Shown here: one piece after another, positions 5,392-12,954 of the stretch | How the letters are laid out: every line of letters starts with the position of its first letter | How positions within the stretch are numbered: position 1 is the first letter of the stretch | Assembly: GCA_037445815.1 (NCBI GenBank) | Contig: JBBIJV010000070.1 | Coordinates: forward strand, 1 to 15,822 | DNA: 15,822 bases | Direction: 5' to 3' | From: FEN-1219 sp037445815 | Lineage (GTDB): Bacteria > Pseudomonadota > Gammaproteobacteria > Steroidobacterales > Rariloculaceae | The notes under the pieces: model-generated | The model's database searches: none | Told to the model about the DNA's origin: nothing | The model's input: the letters and a program-made list of their open reading frames with translations, nothing else | Translations under genes and position numbers: made by a program

Positions 5392-7866
5392 ATGGCGGCT
5401 GATCATCGCACCCCCTCGGCCGTCAATGCTCTTAAGCAGCGCCTAGAGGCGCTCGAGTCCGAGAGACGCGAGCTTCTCTCGGAGCTCGCGCGGCTGCAGC
5501 GGAACGAGGATGCCGTTGCCGAAGCGGGGGTGGCGTCCGCCGCCACTGGTTCAGTAAATGCAGCGTCGGCCGCCGCCGGCAAGATCAAGCTCTTCAGATC
5601 GCTGTTTCGCGGTCGCGAGGACGTGTTCCCGCGTCGCTGGCAGAACGCGAACTCGGGGAAGTCCGGCTACTCGCCTGTTTGCCGCAACGAGTGGGTGCGC
5701 GGAATCTGTGAAAAACCGCGTGTGAAGTGCGGCGAGTGCCCACATCAGGCGTTCGTTGCCGTCACGGACAACGTCGTCCGTTGTCATCTGCAGGGCACGG
5801 ATCGAGATTCATCCGGTCGCGGCTCGGGCTCCGAGTACATCGCCGGCGTCTATCCGCTGCTTCCGGACGAGACCTGTTGGTTTCTCGCGATCGATTTCGA
5901 CAAACAGTCGTGGCAGATCGATGCTCGCGCGTTCGTGGACGCCTGCCGCGCTCACCAGATCGATGCGGCCCTCGAGCGTTCGCGCTCGGGACAAGGCGCG
6001 CACGTCTGGATCTTCTTCGCAGAACCCGTGCCTGCCGTCGATGCTCGCAAGCTCGGTGCTCTGCTCGTCACGAGTGCGATGGAACGGCGCCCCGACATTG
6101 GCTTTGAGTCCTATAACCGGTTCTTTCCGAGCCAGGACACGCGACCTGTTGGAGGATTCGGCAACCTTATTGCGCTGCCGTTTCAGGATGGTCCTCGTCG
6201 CCTAGGCAACAGCGTGTTTGTCGATGACGAGTGGGTTCCCTACGAGGATCAGTGGGTATATCTATCGAGTATCAGGCGCGTCTCTTACGCGGAGGTTCTG
6301 TCGTTGGTCGGTGCCGCATCGGCCGCCGGACGAATCGTCGGCGTGCGTTTCCCCGTCGATGACGACAACGATGAGCCTTGGCGACTGCCGCCGTCACGGC
6401 GGACCGCAGATCCGCCGGTTCGCGACAAGACGCTGCCGGAGCGTGTGAAAGTGGTTCTCGGCAATCAAGTCTACGTCGATCGAAGCGCGCTTCCGGCGCC
6501 GCTCGTCGCGCGATGCATCCGCTTGGCCGCCTTCCAGAACCCGGAGTTCTATGCCGCCCAGGCGATGCGTCTACCCACGTTCGGTAAGCCGCGCGTGATC
6601 TCGTGCGCGGAACTCTTTCCGAGCCACGTGGCGTTGCCGAGAGGTAGCCTCGACAGCGTGCTCGATCTTATGAATGAGCATGGCATTCGCCCGGACATTC
6701 AGGACGAACGGGAGTCGGGTACGCCGCTCGACGCCAAATTCTTGGGTCAATTGACCGAGGAGCAGGAGAGTGCGGCCGCAGCGCTGCTCCCACATGAATG
6801 TGGTGTCCTGGCGGCGGCGACCGCATTCGGCAAGACGGTCGTCGCGAGTCGCGTTCTGGCTGCGCGTGGACGCAACACGCTGATACTCGTCCACCGCCGC
6901 CAGCTCATGGACCAGTGGGTCGCGAGGCTATCGGCCTTCCTCGAGATCGAGCCGAAGCGCATCGGGACGATCGGCGGTGGCAAGAAGAAGCCGACGGGGT
7001 TCATCGACGTGGCGCTGATCCAGAGCTTGGTCCGTAAGGGCGAGGTGTCGGACGTGGTGGCCAACTACGGGCACTTGATCGTCGATGAGTGCCACCACCT
7101 CCCCGCCGTGAGTTTCGAGGCGGTCGCGCGACAGTCGAAGGCGAGGTTCGTGCTCGGCCTCTCAGCCACCGTCACCCGGAAGGATGGTCATCACCCGATT
7201 GTGTTCATGCAGTGCGGTCCTGTGCGTTATCGGGTGGATGCGCGCAAACAAGCCGCCGTCCGGCCGTTTGCCCATAAGGTGGTGTTCAGGTCGACAGGAT
7301 TCGCGGCCGCGGAGCCGGCAACTGCAGGTGTGGCACGAATTCAGGGACTCTATGGTCTCATGGCGAAAGACTCGGCGCGTAACGACTTGATCTTCGACGA
7401 CGTGCTGTTGGCGCTAGAAGCTGGACGATCGCCCGTGATCCTCACCGAGCGAAAGGATCATCTGCTGTATTTCGCCGATCGACTATCGAATTTCGCCAAG
7501 AACGTCATCGTCTTTCATGGCGGCATGAAGGCGAAGGCGCAGAAGGAATCGGAACGCGCGTTGAAAGAGGTGCCGGACAGCGAGGAACGGGTGTTGCTCG
7601 CAACCGGCCGCTATCTCGGCGAGGGGTTCGACGATGCTCGCCTCGACACGCTCTTTCTGACGATGCCGATCTCGTGGCGCGGCTTGTTGTCGCAGTACGC
7701 GGGCCGCCTGCACCGACTGCATCCGACGAAACGCGACGTCATGATCTACGACTATGTCGATGCGCGTGAGCCGATGTTGCTCAGCATGAGCTTGAAACGC
7801 CGCGCAGGTTATCGAATGCTGGGCTACACAGAAGTGTCGGTCGAAGAGACTCCGTCGAGGGTGTAG
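5392..7866 (+). CDS. TOTE-type archaeo-eukaryotic primase / SF2 helicase fusion
   Basis: 824-residue two-enzyme protein of the family labelled TOTE conflict-system primase with DEAD/DEAH-type helicase, thought to act in conflicts with mobile DNA. Residues ~9-40 are a Leu-rich charged coiled coil. A cysteine cluster follows (Cys97, Cys106, Cys113, Cys116), a possible zinc site. The primase domain has FLAIDFD with metal-binding Asp168 and Asp170, ERSRSGQGAHVWIFF with His204, and GNLIALPFQ. A linker domain (~350-450) includes AFQNPEFYAAQAMRLPTF. The helicase has ATAFGKT (Lys481), DECHH (565-569), SAT (591-593) and QYAGRLHRLH (arginine finger region 772-775). All key motifs are intact, so the protein should be active. 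ATG at 5392 follows GGGGA and lies 43 bp after the toxin gene; the three genes are probably co-transcribed. What it senses is unknown. Confidence 0.9.
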   Translation: MAADHRTPSAVNALKQRLEALESERRELLSELARLQRNEDAVAEAGVASAATGSVNAASAAAGKIKLFRSLFRGREDVFPRRWQNANSGKSGYSPVCRNEWVRGICEKPRVKCGECPHQAFVAVTDNVVRCHLQGTDRDSSGRGSGSEYIAGVYPLLPDETCWFLAIDFDKQSWQIDARAFVDACRAHQIDAALERSRSGQGAHVWIFFAEPVPAVDARKLGALLVTSAMERRPDIGFESYNRFFPSQDTRPVGGFGNLIALPFQDGPRRLGNSVFVDDEWVPYEDQWVYLSSIRRVSYAEVLSLVGAASAAGRIVGVRFPVDDDNDEPWRLPPSRRTADPPVRDKTLPERVKVVLGNQVYVDRSALPAPLVARCIRLAAFQNPEFYAAQAMRLPTFGKPRVISCAELFPSHVALPRGSLDSVLDLMNEHGIRPDIQDERESGTPLDAKFLGQLTEEQESAAAALLPHECGVLAAATAFGKTVVASRVLAARGRNTLILVHRRQLMDQWVARLSAFLEIEPKRIGTIGGGKKKPTGFIDVALIQSLVRKGEVSDVVANYGHLIVDECHHLPAVSFEAVARQSKARFVLGLSATVTRKDGHHPIVFMQCGPVRYRVDARKQAAVRPFAHKVVFRSTGFAAAEPATAGVARIQGLYGLMAKDSARNDLIFDDVLLALEAGRSPVILTERKDHLLYFADRLSNFAKNVIVFHGGMKAKAQKESERALKEVPDSEERVLLATGRYLGEGFDDARLDTLFLTMPISWRGLLSQYAGRLHRLHPTKRDVMIYDYVDAREPMLLSMSLKRRAGYRMLGYTEVSVEETPSRV

Positions 7867-8169
7867 CGCGTTTCGTCATGCGTTCCACGTTCGGTGATGC
7901 TGAGCGAGCGGGACCGCCGACATTCGGACCTTGCTTCTGACAGAGTATCGACGGTAAAGCGCTTTCGCGCTTGACGGTAAAACTGGCTGGAGCCCGAACG
8001 CGTTGGGATGCGGAAGTAGCGAATACGACAACACGTGCTTTCGTGCCTTTCGCGGTCTATCGGGGCCTATCGCCTTCCAGCGCAACTTTTCGACGGGATC
8101 CCTGACGGTATTGACTCGGAGCGACGTGCAGAGCGGCAATCAGAACAAGGGGTTGCGGGGTTGGGAAAT
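7867..8169. other. Non-coding right end of the island
   Basis: No gene is recognisable in these 303 bp. It holds GACGGTAAA (7950-7958), TGACGGTAAA (7972-7981) and TGACGGTA (8103-8110), all on the plus strand. The first two are 23 bp apart, and the sequence between them forms a perfect hairpin, AAGCGC-TTTC-GCGCTT (7957-7972). No T-run follows it, so it is a poor intrinsic terminator. The same motif at the left end suggests recombinase arm sites. Short frames on either strand (for example 87 codons on minus from 8139) look like chance. Confidence 0.5.
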
Positions 8170-8187
8170 GATCGAGTGGGAATAAGG
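8170..8187 (+). repeat. Right attachment-site repeat (attR), copy of the guaA 3' end
   Basis: GATCGAGTGGGAATAAGG is identical to 4224-4241, including the guaA stop codon, but here it has no gene in front of it. It marks the junction from island back to host DNA. Upstream bases (TTGGGAAAT) and downstream bases (GCGCCCGGG) differ from the left copy, so the identity is exactly 18 bp. Confidence 0.85.
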
Positions 8188-8340
8188 GCGCCCGGGCGGC
8201 CATTTCTTTCGCCGTATCGGCTAACCACAAGAGTATCTGTCGGCAGGCGTTCACCGCCGCAGCGCGCTCCGGCTTGACGGTTCTTGCGGTGCTACTTTGA
8301 CATGCCCGGCCGTATTTGCAACGCTCGCAGCCATACGATC

Positions 8341-8347
8341 GAGGAGG
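8341..8347 (+). promoter_or_regulatory. Strong ribosome-binding site setting a GTG start
   Basis: GAGGAGG lies 5 nt before the GTG at 8353. The frame is open upstream to an ATG at 8284, but that ATG has no such site and would bury the signal sequence under 23 extra residues, so translation is placed at 8353. Confidence 0.75.
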
Positions 8348-8352
8348 CGCAC

Positions 8353-9198
8353 GTGAGCGATCGAAGGGATGCTTTGGTAACGCCCGCTTCTTCGGTGAGC
8401 CGCGGCGGCGCATCGGCCGTTGCCGTCATCGGCCTCGCGCTGGGTTGTGTCGCCGCGTGCGCACAGCAGCCCGAGCTCGCCGTCAGCCAAACCGCGCGGC
8501 CGGCGGCTGTCTGGACGCGGAGCGCCGACGCTCCGCAGGGCGTGTTGAGCCATGCGCTCGAGGGGCAACGCCACGATCAATTCATCGAGCTCGCTCGGAA
8601 AGGCGGCATCGATCTCGTTTTCTTCGGCACCACGGAAACGGAGATGTGGTGGTGGAACGGCCGCGGCCGCGCCGTCTGGGATCGCGAGTATGCGTGGCGC
8701 AGCGCGCAAAACTTCGGCTCGCAAGGCACGAACGCCAAATCCCTCCTTTGGCGCATGCGGAACGGCGAGCTCGATGGCTACGAAGCGAAGCTCGTCGTGC
8801 TCCAGCTCGCCTACGGCGGCAGGATCGCCGACCCGTTCAACCCGGATCGCGAGCCCGAGTTTCTTGCAGGGTGGTCCTCGGTTCTCGCGGAGATCCGTGC
8901 GCGGCAGCCGCAGGCCAAGATTCTGCTATTGGCGCCGGTTCCGCGCGGCATCGGCCCGATGGCCGCTCGTAACCAGTGGAAAGAAGTAGCGGACGCGAAC
9001 GCCGCGGTCATCAGCAAGCTCACGGACGGTGAGACGGTTTTTTACGCCGATTTCGGCGAGCGCTTCTTTTTTCCCGACGGGGCGTACAACCACGACTATT
9101 GGGGTATGCCGGGGTCCGCCGGCGTCGGCATACAGCCGCCCGCCTACGAGGTCTTGGCCGAAGAGCTCGAGCCGTGGGTCGAGCGATTCGTCCGTTGA
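8353..9198 (+). CDS. Lipoprotein with a degenerate SGNH/GDSL hydrolase fold
   Basis: 281-residue protein exported and probably lipid-anchored: residues 20-36 give a hydrophobic stretch ending in the lipobox VAAC, with Cys36 as the modified residue. The rest follows the SGNH/GDSL (PAF-acetylhydrolase-like) pattern: IDLVFFGTTETEMWWW where GDSIT is expected (92-96), NFGSQGTNAKSLLWRMRNGELDG for block II, LVVLQLAYGG where a GTNN-type motif is expected (147-156), LLLAPVPRG, and a C-terminal PDGAYNHDYW / PPAYEVLAEELEP. The nucleophile Ser is Thr94, the block III Asn is Gly155, and the terminal Asp-x-x-His is disrupted (Asp242, His247 out of register). It may be a non-catalytic carbohydrate- or peptidoglycan-binding relative, or use altered residues. 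GTG start with GAGGAGG. It is the first host gene after the island. Confidence 0.75.
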   Translation: MSDRRDALVTPASSVSRGGASAVAVIGLALGCVAACAQQPELAVSQTARPAAVWTRSADAPQGVLSHALEGQRHDQFIELARKGGIDLVFFGTTETEMWWWNGRGRAVWDREYAWRSAQNFGSQGTNAKSLLWRMRNGELDGYEAKLVVLQLAYGGRIADPFNPDREPEFLAGWSSVLAEIRARQPQAKILLLAPVPRGIGPMAARNQWKEVADANAAVISKLTDGETVFYADFGERFFFPDGAYNHDYWGMPGSAGVGIQPPAYEVLAEELEPWVERFVR

Positions 9199-9331
9199 AG
9201 CATGCGCAGCGCGCGGCGTGAAACGCGCCCAAGTCCTCCACGACGCCCGCGGACGCGAGGGGCGGCGTTGACGGGGTACCGTTTCGCGTGCCCAATGACG
9301 ACGACGTCTTCCTAGCGGGGTGGGTAACGGA

Positions 9332-11248
9332 ATGCGTTCCAAGCACTTCAGCCGGCGGCTCGGCGTTTTAGCCGCGGCTGCGTCTTTGCCGATACACGCG
9401 CAAACGCGCGACGGCGACTGGCCGATGTACAGTCTCGACTTGGGCGGCAGCCGCTTCTCGCCGCTCGCTGAAATCACCCCGCGCAACGTCGGCCGCCTCA
9501 CCGAAGCCTGGCAGGCGCCGGTCGCGCGCGAGGCCAGCGAAGACCACGACGCGCCCGGCGGGCGCGGCAACCCGCAGGCCACACCGATCGCCGTCGACGG
9601 CGTGCTGTATCTGCCGGTGCGCGGCAACCAGGTGCTGGCGCTCGAGGGGCACACAGGCAAAGAGCTTTGGCGTCACACGCTGCGCGCGCTGCTCAGCACC
9701 ACTGCGCGCGGCGTCGCGTACTGGCCCGGCGACGGCGCGCGCGGGCCGCGCATTGTGCTCACCGCCGGCCCGACGCTCGTCGCGCTCGACGCGCGTACGG
9801 GCGTTCCCGTTCCCGAGTTCGGTGTGGACGGCGTCGTGCAGATCGCCGTGCCGTGGAACGGCGTGCCGACGATCTATCGCGATCTCGCCATCTTGGGCGC
9901 GACGACGAATGAGGTCGCGCTCGCGGAGCCCGGCGACACGCGCGCGTTCGACGTGCGCACCGGCAAGCTCGCGTGGACGTTCCATACCGTGCCGTTGCCG
10001 GGCGAGGCCGGTCACGAGACGTGGCTCGACAACGGCTGGCGCAACCGCTCCGGCGTGAACGTCTGGGCGTGGTACGTGACCGTCGACGCCGCGCGCGACA
10101 TCCTCTATATGCCGCTCGGCAGCGCCGCCGGGAATTACTGGGGCGGCGACCGGCCCGGAGACAATCTTTTCGCCAACTCGATCGTCGCGGTGCAGGCGAC
10201 GACGGGCAAATATCTCTGGCACTTCCAAACGGTGCACCACGACCTCTGGGACCTCGACGTACCGAATCCGCCCGTGCTCGTCGATCTCGTGCAGGACGGC
10301 GACCGCGTTCCGGCGCTCGCGTCGATCGGCAAGACGGCGTGGATGTTCATCTTGAATCGCGAGACGGGCTCGCCCGTCTTCGGCGTGCGCGAGCAGCCGG
10401 TCCCGAAGGGCAACGTGCCCGGCGAGTGGTATTCGCCGACGCAACCCGTGCCCGTTAGACCTGCGCAGCCGTTCGCGCGCGTGTCGTTCGACAAAGAACG
10501 CGACTTCGTGCGTGCCGAAGACACGTCGGCGGCGCACGTGGCTGCCTGTGAAGCGTTGTGGGAGAAGAGCGGCGGCTTCGCGAACGAAGGGCCGTACACG
10601 CCGTTCAACTTCCACGGCGAGGGCGATCCGCCGGGCAGCACGCTGCAGATGCCGGGCGCGGGTGGCGGCGTGAACTGGGGCGGCGTCGCGGCCGATCCGC
10701 GGCGCGGCATCGTCTACATGCACACGCACGACACCTCGCTCGTCGGTTGGATCGAAGAGCGCAAGCCGGGCAAGAACTACGGCCGCGGCGTCGCGGGCAC
10801 GACGATTCCCTACGACCGCGGCAGCGTGAACGGGCCCGGTCCGTACTTCACGTTCAGCGCTCGTGCCGTGAACGACGCCGGCGAATCATTGGGGAGCCTG
10901 CCGTGCTATCGACCGCCGTGGTCGAGGCTCGTGGCCGTGGACGCCAACACGGGCGACACGCTGTGGGAGAAGACGCTCGGGGTCACGCCGGGCCTGCCGG
11001 CCGACCGGCAGCTCACGGGCGGCAGCGGCAGCGCCGGGCCGACGGCGACGGCGGGCGGCCTCGTGTTCGTCGGCGCGACGAACGACAGGCGCTTCCGCGC
11101 TTTCGACGCGAGCAACGGCGACGAGCTCTGGTCGGTGCAGCTCGATTCCGTCGTGAACGCGAATCCGATGACTTATCGCGGCCGCGACGGCAAGCAGTAC
11201 GTTGCCGCGGTGGCCGGCGATACGTTGCGCGTGTTCGCGCTGCCGTAG
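9332..11248 (+). CDS. PQQ-dependent dehydrogenase (glucose dehydrogenase-like), periplasmic
   Basis: 638-residue quinoprotein that oxidises an alcohol or sugar with pyrroloquinoline quinone and should pass electrons to ubiquinone or another acceptor; the substrate cannot be read from the sequence. Residues 1-23 are a signal peptide (RR at 8-9, hydrophobic run, likely cut at HA/QT). The mature protein opens with DWPMYSLDLGGSRFSPL and has repeated propeller-blade motifs: LEGHTGKELW, DARTG, DVRTGKLAW, QATTGKYLW, DANTGDTLW, DASNGDELW. FQTVHHDLWDLDVPNPPVL (298-316) is the hallmark block of the membrane glucose dehydrogenase group. Unlike Gcd it has no N-terminal membrane helices, and it has no haem c motif. 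The ATG at 9332 is preferred to an in-frame GTG four codons upstream. No pqq biosynthesis genes are in view. It converges on the amidohydrolase gene. Confidence 0.92.
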   Translation: MRSKHFSRRLGVLAAAASLPIHAQTRDGDWPMYSLDLGGSRFSPLAEITPRNVGRLTEAWQAPVAREASEDHDAPGGRGNPQATPIAVDGVLYLPVRGNQVLALEGHTGKELWRHTLRALLSTTARGVAYWPGDGARGPRIVLTAGPTLVALDARTGVPVPEFGVDGVVQIAVPWNGVPTIYRDLAILGATTNEVALAEPGDTRAFDVRTGKLAWTFHTVPLPGEAGHETWLDNGWRNRSGVNVWAWYVTVDAARDILYMPLGSAAGNYWGGDRPGDNLFANSIVAVQATTGKYLWHFQTVHHDLWDLDVPNPPVLVDLVQDGDRVPALASIGKTAWMFILNRETGSPVFGVREQPVPKGNVPGEWYSPTQPVPVRPAQPFARVSFDKERDFVRAEDTSAAHVAACEALWEKSGGFANEGPYTPFNFHGEGDPPGSTLQMPGAGGGVNWGGVAADPRRGIVYMHTHDTSLVGWIEERKPGKNYGRGVAGTTIPYDRGSVNGPGPYFTFSARAVNDAGESLGSLPCYRPPWSRLVAVDANTGDTLWEKTLGVTPGLPADRQLTGGSGSAGPTATAGGLVFVGATNDRRFRAFDASNGDELWSVQLDSVVNANPMTYRGRDGKQYVAAVAGDTLRVFALP

Positions 11249-11327
11249 CGTCTCCCGCGCCGTCCGTGCGGAAGCGCAGGTGAACGCCGCTCTCGAGCAA
11301 GCCAGCTCCCGCGCCTCGCTTGTTGAG

Positions 11328-12581
11328 CTAGCGCTTGTCGACGACGACCTCGCCGCCCTTGATGACGGTGACCACCTCGAGCAGAGCCGTCACCGTCTCG
11401 AGCGGGTCACCGTCCAAGATCACGATGTCCGCGAGCTTGCCGGGTTCGAGCGTGCCGATTTCGTCGCGCAGCACCGCTCGAGCGGCGTTGCGCGTGAGGA
11501 TCTGTACGATGTCGCGCGGCGAGAACATCAGAGCGAGCGGGCGCAGCTCGAGCGCCAGCGATTCGCGCGGCAAAAAGCGCGTATCGGTGCCGTAGCCGTA
11601 GACGATCCCCGCTTCCCAGAGCAAGCGTGCGTTGACCGGTCCTTGGCCGCCGCTCGAGAGCGTGTTCCAAGGGAACGGCTCGAAGTCGCGGAAGGTCGGA
11701 CGGTTCTCGTCGTCGAAATACGGCACGAATACGCCGAGCGTCGACATCATCGGGATCCGGGCGGCAGCGATGAATTTCACCTGCTCGTCGGTGAGCTGTC
11801 CGATGTGGGGCGTGTGAGCGAGTGACTGCACGCCTGCCCGCACGGCCGCGAGCGTGTCTTCGACGGTCACCGCGTGCGTGAAGACGGGCAAGTTGTGCTT
11901 CCTCGCTTCCTGCACGATCAGCGTCAGCGTGGCTTCTTCGGGACCGCCGGGTGTCACGATGATGTTGGTCTTGAGCCCGTCGACGCCGGCGCGCGCCATC
12001 GCGGCGACCGCCGAGCGTGTGTCTTCGGCTGGCACGGCGGGAGCCGCCTCCGTGCGAGGAGCGCGCGACCGGTCCGAGCGCGCCGGATCGATGCGCGGAG
12101 CACCGCCGCCGGCCTCGGGCGCGGGACGCGCCGTGGGGACGCGGCCGAGCACGATCAGCCGCGGGCCTTTGATACGGCCGTCTGCCAGACGGCTACGGAG
12201 ATCGAGCGCCGTGTCGATGTCGTCGCCCGCGGATAGAACCGTCGTGAACCCGCCGTCGAGGAACTCCTGCATGCGCGCCGGCGCTTCCGACGCGAGCCAT
12301 TCCGTTCCGCCGCCGATCGGGTGCCGATGCGACTCGATGAAGCCCGGCATCACGGTCCTGCCGGCGGCGTCCACGGCGCGGCCTCGGGTTACCGCCGGCG
12401 TGCGCGCGGCGACCGATTCGATTCTGCCGTCGCGCACGACGACGGCGCCGCGCTCGATCACGTTGCCCGTGCCGTCGAGAATGCGCGCATTCGTGATCGT
12501 GAGCTCTTGCGCGAGCGCGGCGCCCGAGAACCACGTCAGCGCGCAAACGGCGAAGAGAAACAGAGAGGCCGCGTTTCGCAT
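11328..12581 (-). CDS. Exported metal-dependent amidohydrolase
   Basis: 417-residue member of the amidohydrolase superfamily (imidazolonepropionase / prolidase-like branch), which hydrolyses C-N bonds in cyclic amides or peptides; the substrate is unknown. Residues 1-24 are a Sec signal peptide (cleavage after ALA), so the enzyme is periplasmic. The barrel starts after a short beta domain (ILDGTGNVIERGAVVVRDGRI). Metal ligands are visible: ESHRH with His85 and His87, Lys204 in GLKTNI (probable carboxylated lysine), His236 in FTHAV, His256 in LAHTPH, and Asp333 in YGTDT. It ends with the standard TRNAARAV...GTLEPGKLADIVILDGDPL block. A Pro/Ala/Arg-rich insert at ~151-186 interrupts the early barrel. 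The start ATG has only a weak ribosome-binding site. The 3' end is 79 bp from the convergent dehydrogenase; I see no clear terminator between them. Confidence 0.92.
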   Translation of the reverse strand: MRNAASLFLFAVCALTWFSGAALAQELTITNARILDGTGNVIERGAVVVRDGRIESVAARTPAVTRGRAVDAAGRTVMPGFIESHRHPIGGGTEWLASEAPARMQEFLDGGFTTVLSAGDDIDTALDLRSRLADGRIKGPRLIVLGRVPTARPAPEAGGGAPRIDPARSDRSRAPRTEAAPAVPAEDTRSAVAAMARAGVDGLKTNIIVTPGGPEEATLTLIVQEARKHNLPVFTHAVTVEDTLAAVRAGVQSLAHTPHIGQLTDEQVKFIAAARIPMMSTLGVFVPYFDDENRPTFRDFEPFPWNTLSSGGQGPVNARLLWEAGIVYGYGTDTRFLPRESLALELRPLALMFSPRDIVQILTRNAARAVLRDEIGTLEPGKLADIVILDGDPLETVTALLEVVTVIKGGEVVVDKR

Positions 12582-12675
12582 GGCGGTGACACCGTCGATT
12601 CGACGGCCAGTACGATACCGGCGAGCGCCGAAAGCGCCAAGTCGACGTGGTGCCTCGTTGCCACCGTCGCGGCGC

Positions 12676-12900
12676 CTAACCGCACATCATCGGAGTTTCG
12701 ACGTCACGCGCGAGCTCATCCCAGTGCGAGTTGAGTTGCCCCGGCGCAATGCGAGCTCCGCCCACCCAGCGCTCGGGCAACGGCGGCGTGAGCCCGTCGC
12801 GCTTGCCTTCGGGCACGGCGACGCCGACGTCGGTGAGCGACAGAGTCGTGGGCGCGGCCCCTTCCGCGGACGCGGATGCTCCGACCGAGCGCGAGCGTTT
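12676..12900 (-). pseudogene. Unrecognised coding-like remnant, 5' end missing
   Basis: A minus-strand frame of 74 codons runs from a stop at 12901-12903 to a TAG at 12676-12678. Its codons have the G/C-rich third positions of real genes here, and the peptide is well mixed (for example LPERWVGGARIAPGQLNSHW near the end). It has no ATG, and no ribosome-binding site is evident; the only internal GTG would cut it to about 47 residues. I do not recognise the protein. It may be the 3' remnant of a gene lost upstream, or chance in GC-rich DNA. The rest of 12582-12954 shows nothing else. Confidence 0.25.
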
Positions 12901-12954
12901 TCACGGGGCCGCGCTCGTCAACGCGGTGCCTTGCGGCCGCCGAGACGATTTGGA

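Larger units (their letters stand above)
4242..8187 (+). mobile_element. 3.9-kb integrase-less genomic island at guaA
   Basis: This element lies between two identical 18-bp copies of the guaA 3' end. Its left end is clearly more AT-rich than the host genes. Cargo: Phd/YefM-like antitoxin (4614-4883), PemK/MazF-like toxin (4905-5348), and TOTE-type primase-helicase fusion (5392-7866), all on the plus strand. The non-coding ends carry TGACGGTA repeats resembling integrase arm-binding sites. No integrase, excisionase, transposase or mobilisation gene is visible, so it is either a non-autonomous (satellite-like) element moved in trans or a deleted island fixed in place. The boundaries are seen in the sequence; the mechanism is inferred. 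Confidence 0.8.

Noticed and set aside
7876..8139. 87-codon minus-strand frame at the island's right end
   Set aside because: No recognisable motif and overlaps the repeat-rich non-coding end; likely chance.
8274..8298. TTGACG with TACTTT as a promoter for the SGNH-like gene
   Set aside because: The spacer is only 13 bp, too short for a sigma-70 promoter.
8284..8352. Upstream ATG start for the SGNH-like lipoprotein
   Set aside because: No ribosome-binding site and it would place 23 residues before the signal sequence; GAGGAGG points to the GTG at 8353.
9368..10729. 453-codon minus-strand frame inside the PQQ dehydrogenase gene
   Set aside because: Shadow frame; the plus-strand protein has clear propeller motifs throughout.
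11249..11327. Possible bidirectional terminator between the convergent dehydrogenase and amidohydrolase genes
   Set aside because: Only a 5-bp CAAGC / GCTTG pairing and no T-run on either strand.
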